From positions 1 to 7,228 of the forward strand of contig DMQP01000095.1 in assembly GCA_003455655.1 (NCBI GenBank): a stretch of DNA of 7,228 nucleotides, written 5' to 3'. The number at the start of each line of letters is the position of its first letter. The stretch's first letter is position 1. The notes beneath the pieces are model-generated. The model worked only from the letters and a program-made list of their open reading frames with translations, made no database searches and was not told where the DNA came from. A program made the translations under genes and the position numbers. Positions 6,690-7,228 of this stretch are shown here, piece by piece. The stretch is from Treponema sp. Its GTDB lineage: Bacteria > Spirochaetota > Spirochaetia > Treponematales > Treponemataceae.

Positions 6690-7228
6690 CAACACACCTC
6701 ATTCAAAAATTCTTGAATCTTTTGCTGAACACCATGATCTGGAATATAACGAGAAACCGCCTGAACTTTACTTTTTATTAAAAGAGAACGAGCAGTTTTT
6801 TCATCAATGCCACGACTGTTAAGATACAAAAGTGTTTCTGGACTTAACTTACCAATTGATGAACCATGGTGTCCTTCAACAGCTTCTTCATCACACAAAA
6901 TAACGGGCATAGATTTATTAACAACAGAAGGGCTAAGCAAAAGAACATCTTCGTTTTCTTCGCCAGAAGCATCTACACAACCACGCTCAAAGGTAATTGT
7001 TCCGCGCCATGTTTTAGAAGCACTATCACTTACAACGCCGCTAAAGTTTGCATGACTTTGCGTTTCTTTTGCAATATGATGAGCAACATAATTTACATCA
7101 ACCGACTGTGTGTCTGAAACAAACCAAGCAGTACGCGTTTTACAAGAAGCTTTGTATCCAGAAAGAACATGAAGTTGTCCACACAAAGACTGAGAAGAGC
7201 CCAGTTGTATTTGCGTAAGTTCTGCAGT
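6689..7228 (-). CDS. sufD: SufD, Fe-S cluster assembly scaffold component, C-terminal part, cut by window edge
   Basis: SufD combines with SufB and the ATPase SufC to form the scaffold on which clusters are built. The open frame runs to the window edge, giving the last 179 residues with no start in view. The sequence TWRGTITFERGC, then ENEDVLLLSP and the block EEAVEGHHGSSIGKLSPETL followed by LLYLNSRGIDEKTARSLLI are the typical end of the SufB/SufD beta-helix and its C-terminal helical domain. In E. coli SufD the corresponding block, as I recall it, is CSHGATVG with a functionally important His360; here the second His of GHHG aligns with it and the Cys position is Gly. SufB is the alternative, but the short C-terminus and the position directly before sufS favour SufD. 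The stop TGA overlaps the sufS start by one base. sufC and sufB would be expected beyond position 7228. Confidence 0.88.
   Translation of the reverse strand, partial: TAELTQIQLGSSQSLCGQLHVLSGYKASCKTRTAWFVSDTQSVDVNYVAHHIAKETQSHANFSGVVSDSASKTWRGTITFERGCVDASGEENEDVLLLSPSVVNKSMPVILCDEEAVEGHHGSSIGKLSPETLLYLNSRGIDEKTARSLLIKSKVQAVSRYIPDHGVQQKIQEFLNEVC
6695..6700 (-). promoter_or_regulatory. Ribosome binding site of sufS inside the end of sufD
   Basis: GAGGTG, read on the minus strand, forms the codons for the Glu and Val near the sufD C-terminus. Its GAGG core is seven bases from the ATG at 6689. With the TGATG stop-start overlap it selects the 414-residue start of SufS over the GTG two codons upstream, which lies inside the site itself. 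Confidence 0.7.

Noticed and set aside
6690..6695. SufS start at GTG 6695
   Set aside because: This GTG lies inside the GAGGTG ribosome binding site itself, while the ATG at 6689 has ideal spacing and a stop-start overlap with sufD.
1..7228. Transfer RNA, ribosomal RNA, CRISPR array, insertion sequence or phage remnants
   Set aside because: No cloverleaf-like sequence, regular repeat-spacer pattern, transposase or terminal inverted repeat was seen; almost the whole window is accounted for by intact genes.

Overview
The window looks like part of the chromosome of a host-associated or gut/rumen-type spirochaete, most likely Treponema or a close relative. This rests on recalled family knowledge: a long (623 aa) FlgK preceded by a small FlgN-like gene and followed by flgL resembles the treponemal hook-associated cluster, and the suf order D-S-U resembles the treponemal and Gram-positive type of iron-sulfur operon. 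The base composition is moderately AT-rich. No database search was possible, so the taxonomic call is an inference.

Layout. (1) Positions 1-2479, minus strand: a flagellar hook-filament junction operon read right to left, flgN-like chaperone (2039-2479), flgK (154-2025) and the first 45 codons of flgL (1-136, cut by the window edge). Gaps are 13 and 17 bases and flgK and flgL each have a strong Shine-Dalgarno sequence. A very good match to a sigma-28 (FliA) flagellar promoter sits just upstream of flgN at 2507-2533. (2) Positions 2480-2592: a short divergent intergenic region carrying that promoter and, back to back with it, a sigma-70-type promoter for the plus-strand gene. (3) Positions 2593-4890, plus strand: a cytoplasmic family 3 glycoside hydrolase, probably a beta-glucosidase, with intact catalytic motifs and a helical C-terminal extension. 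(4) Positions 4880-7228, minus strand: the distal part of an iron-sulfur cluster assembly operon, sufD (C-terminal 179 residues, continuing past the window), sufS (5445-6689) and sufU (4880-5368).

The flagellar genes work as a late-assembly unit (chaperone plus the two junction proteins it would escort). SufS draws sulfur from cysteine and SufU accepts it, for the SufB/C/D scaffold, of which SufD is partly visible. The glycosidase would release glucose from imported oligosaccharides and is unrelated to its neighbours; it stands alone between two housekeeping operons.

I found no mobile element, CRISPR array, RNA gene or evidently new multi-gene system. The most interesting signals are small-scale: the sigma-28 promoter, a factor-independent terminator for the glycosidase that lies inside the 3' end of the convergent sufU coding sequence, and an extended -10 box placed so that sufU could have a leaderless transcript.
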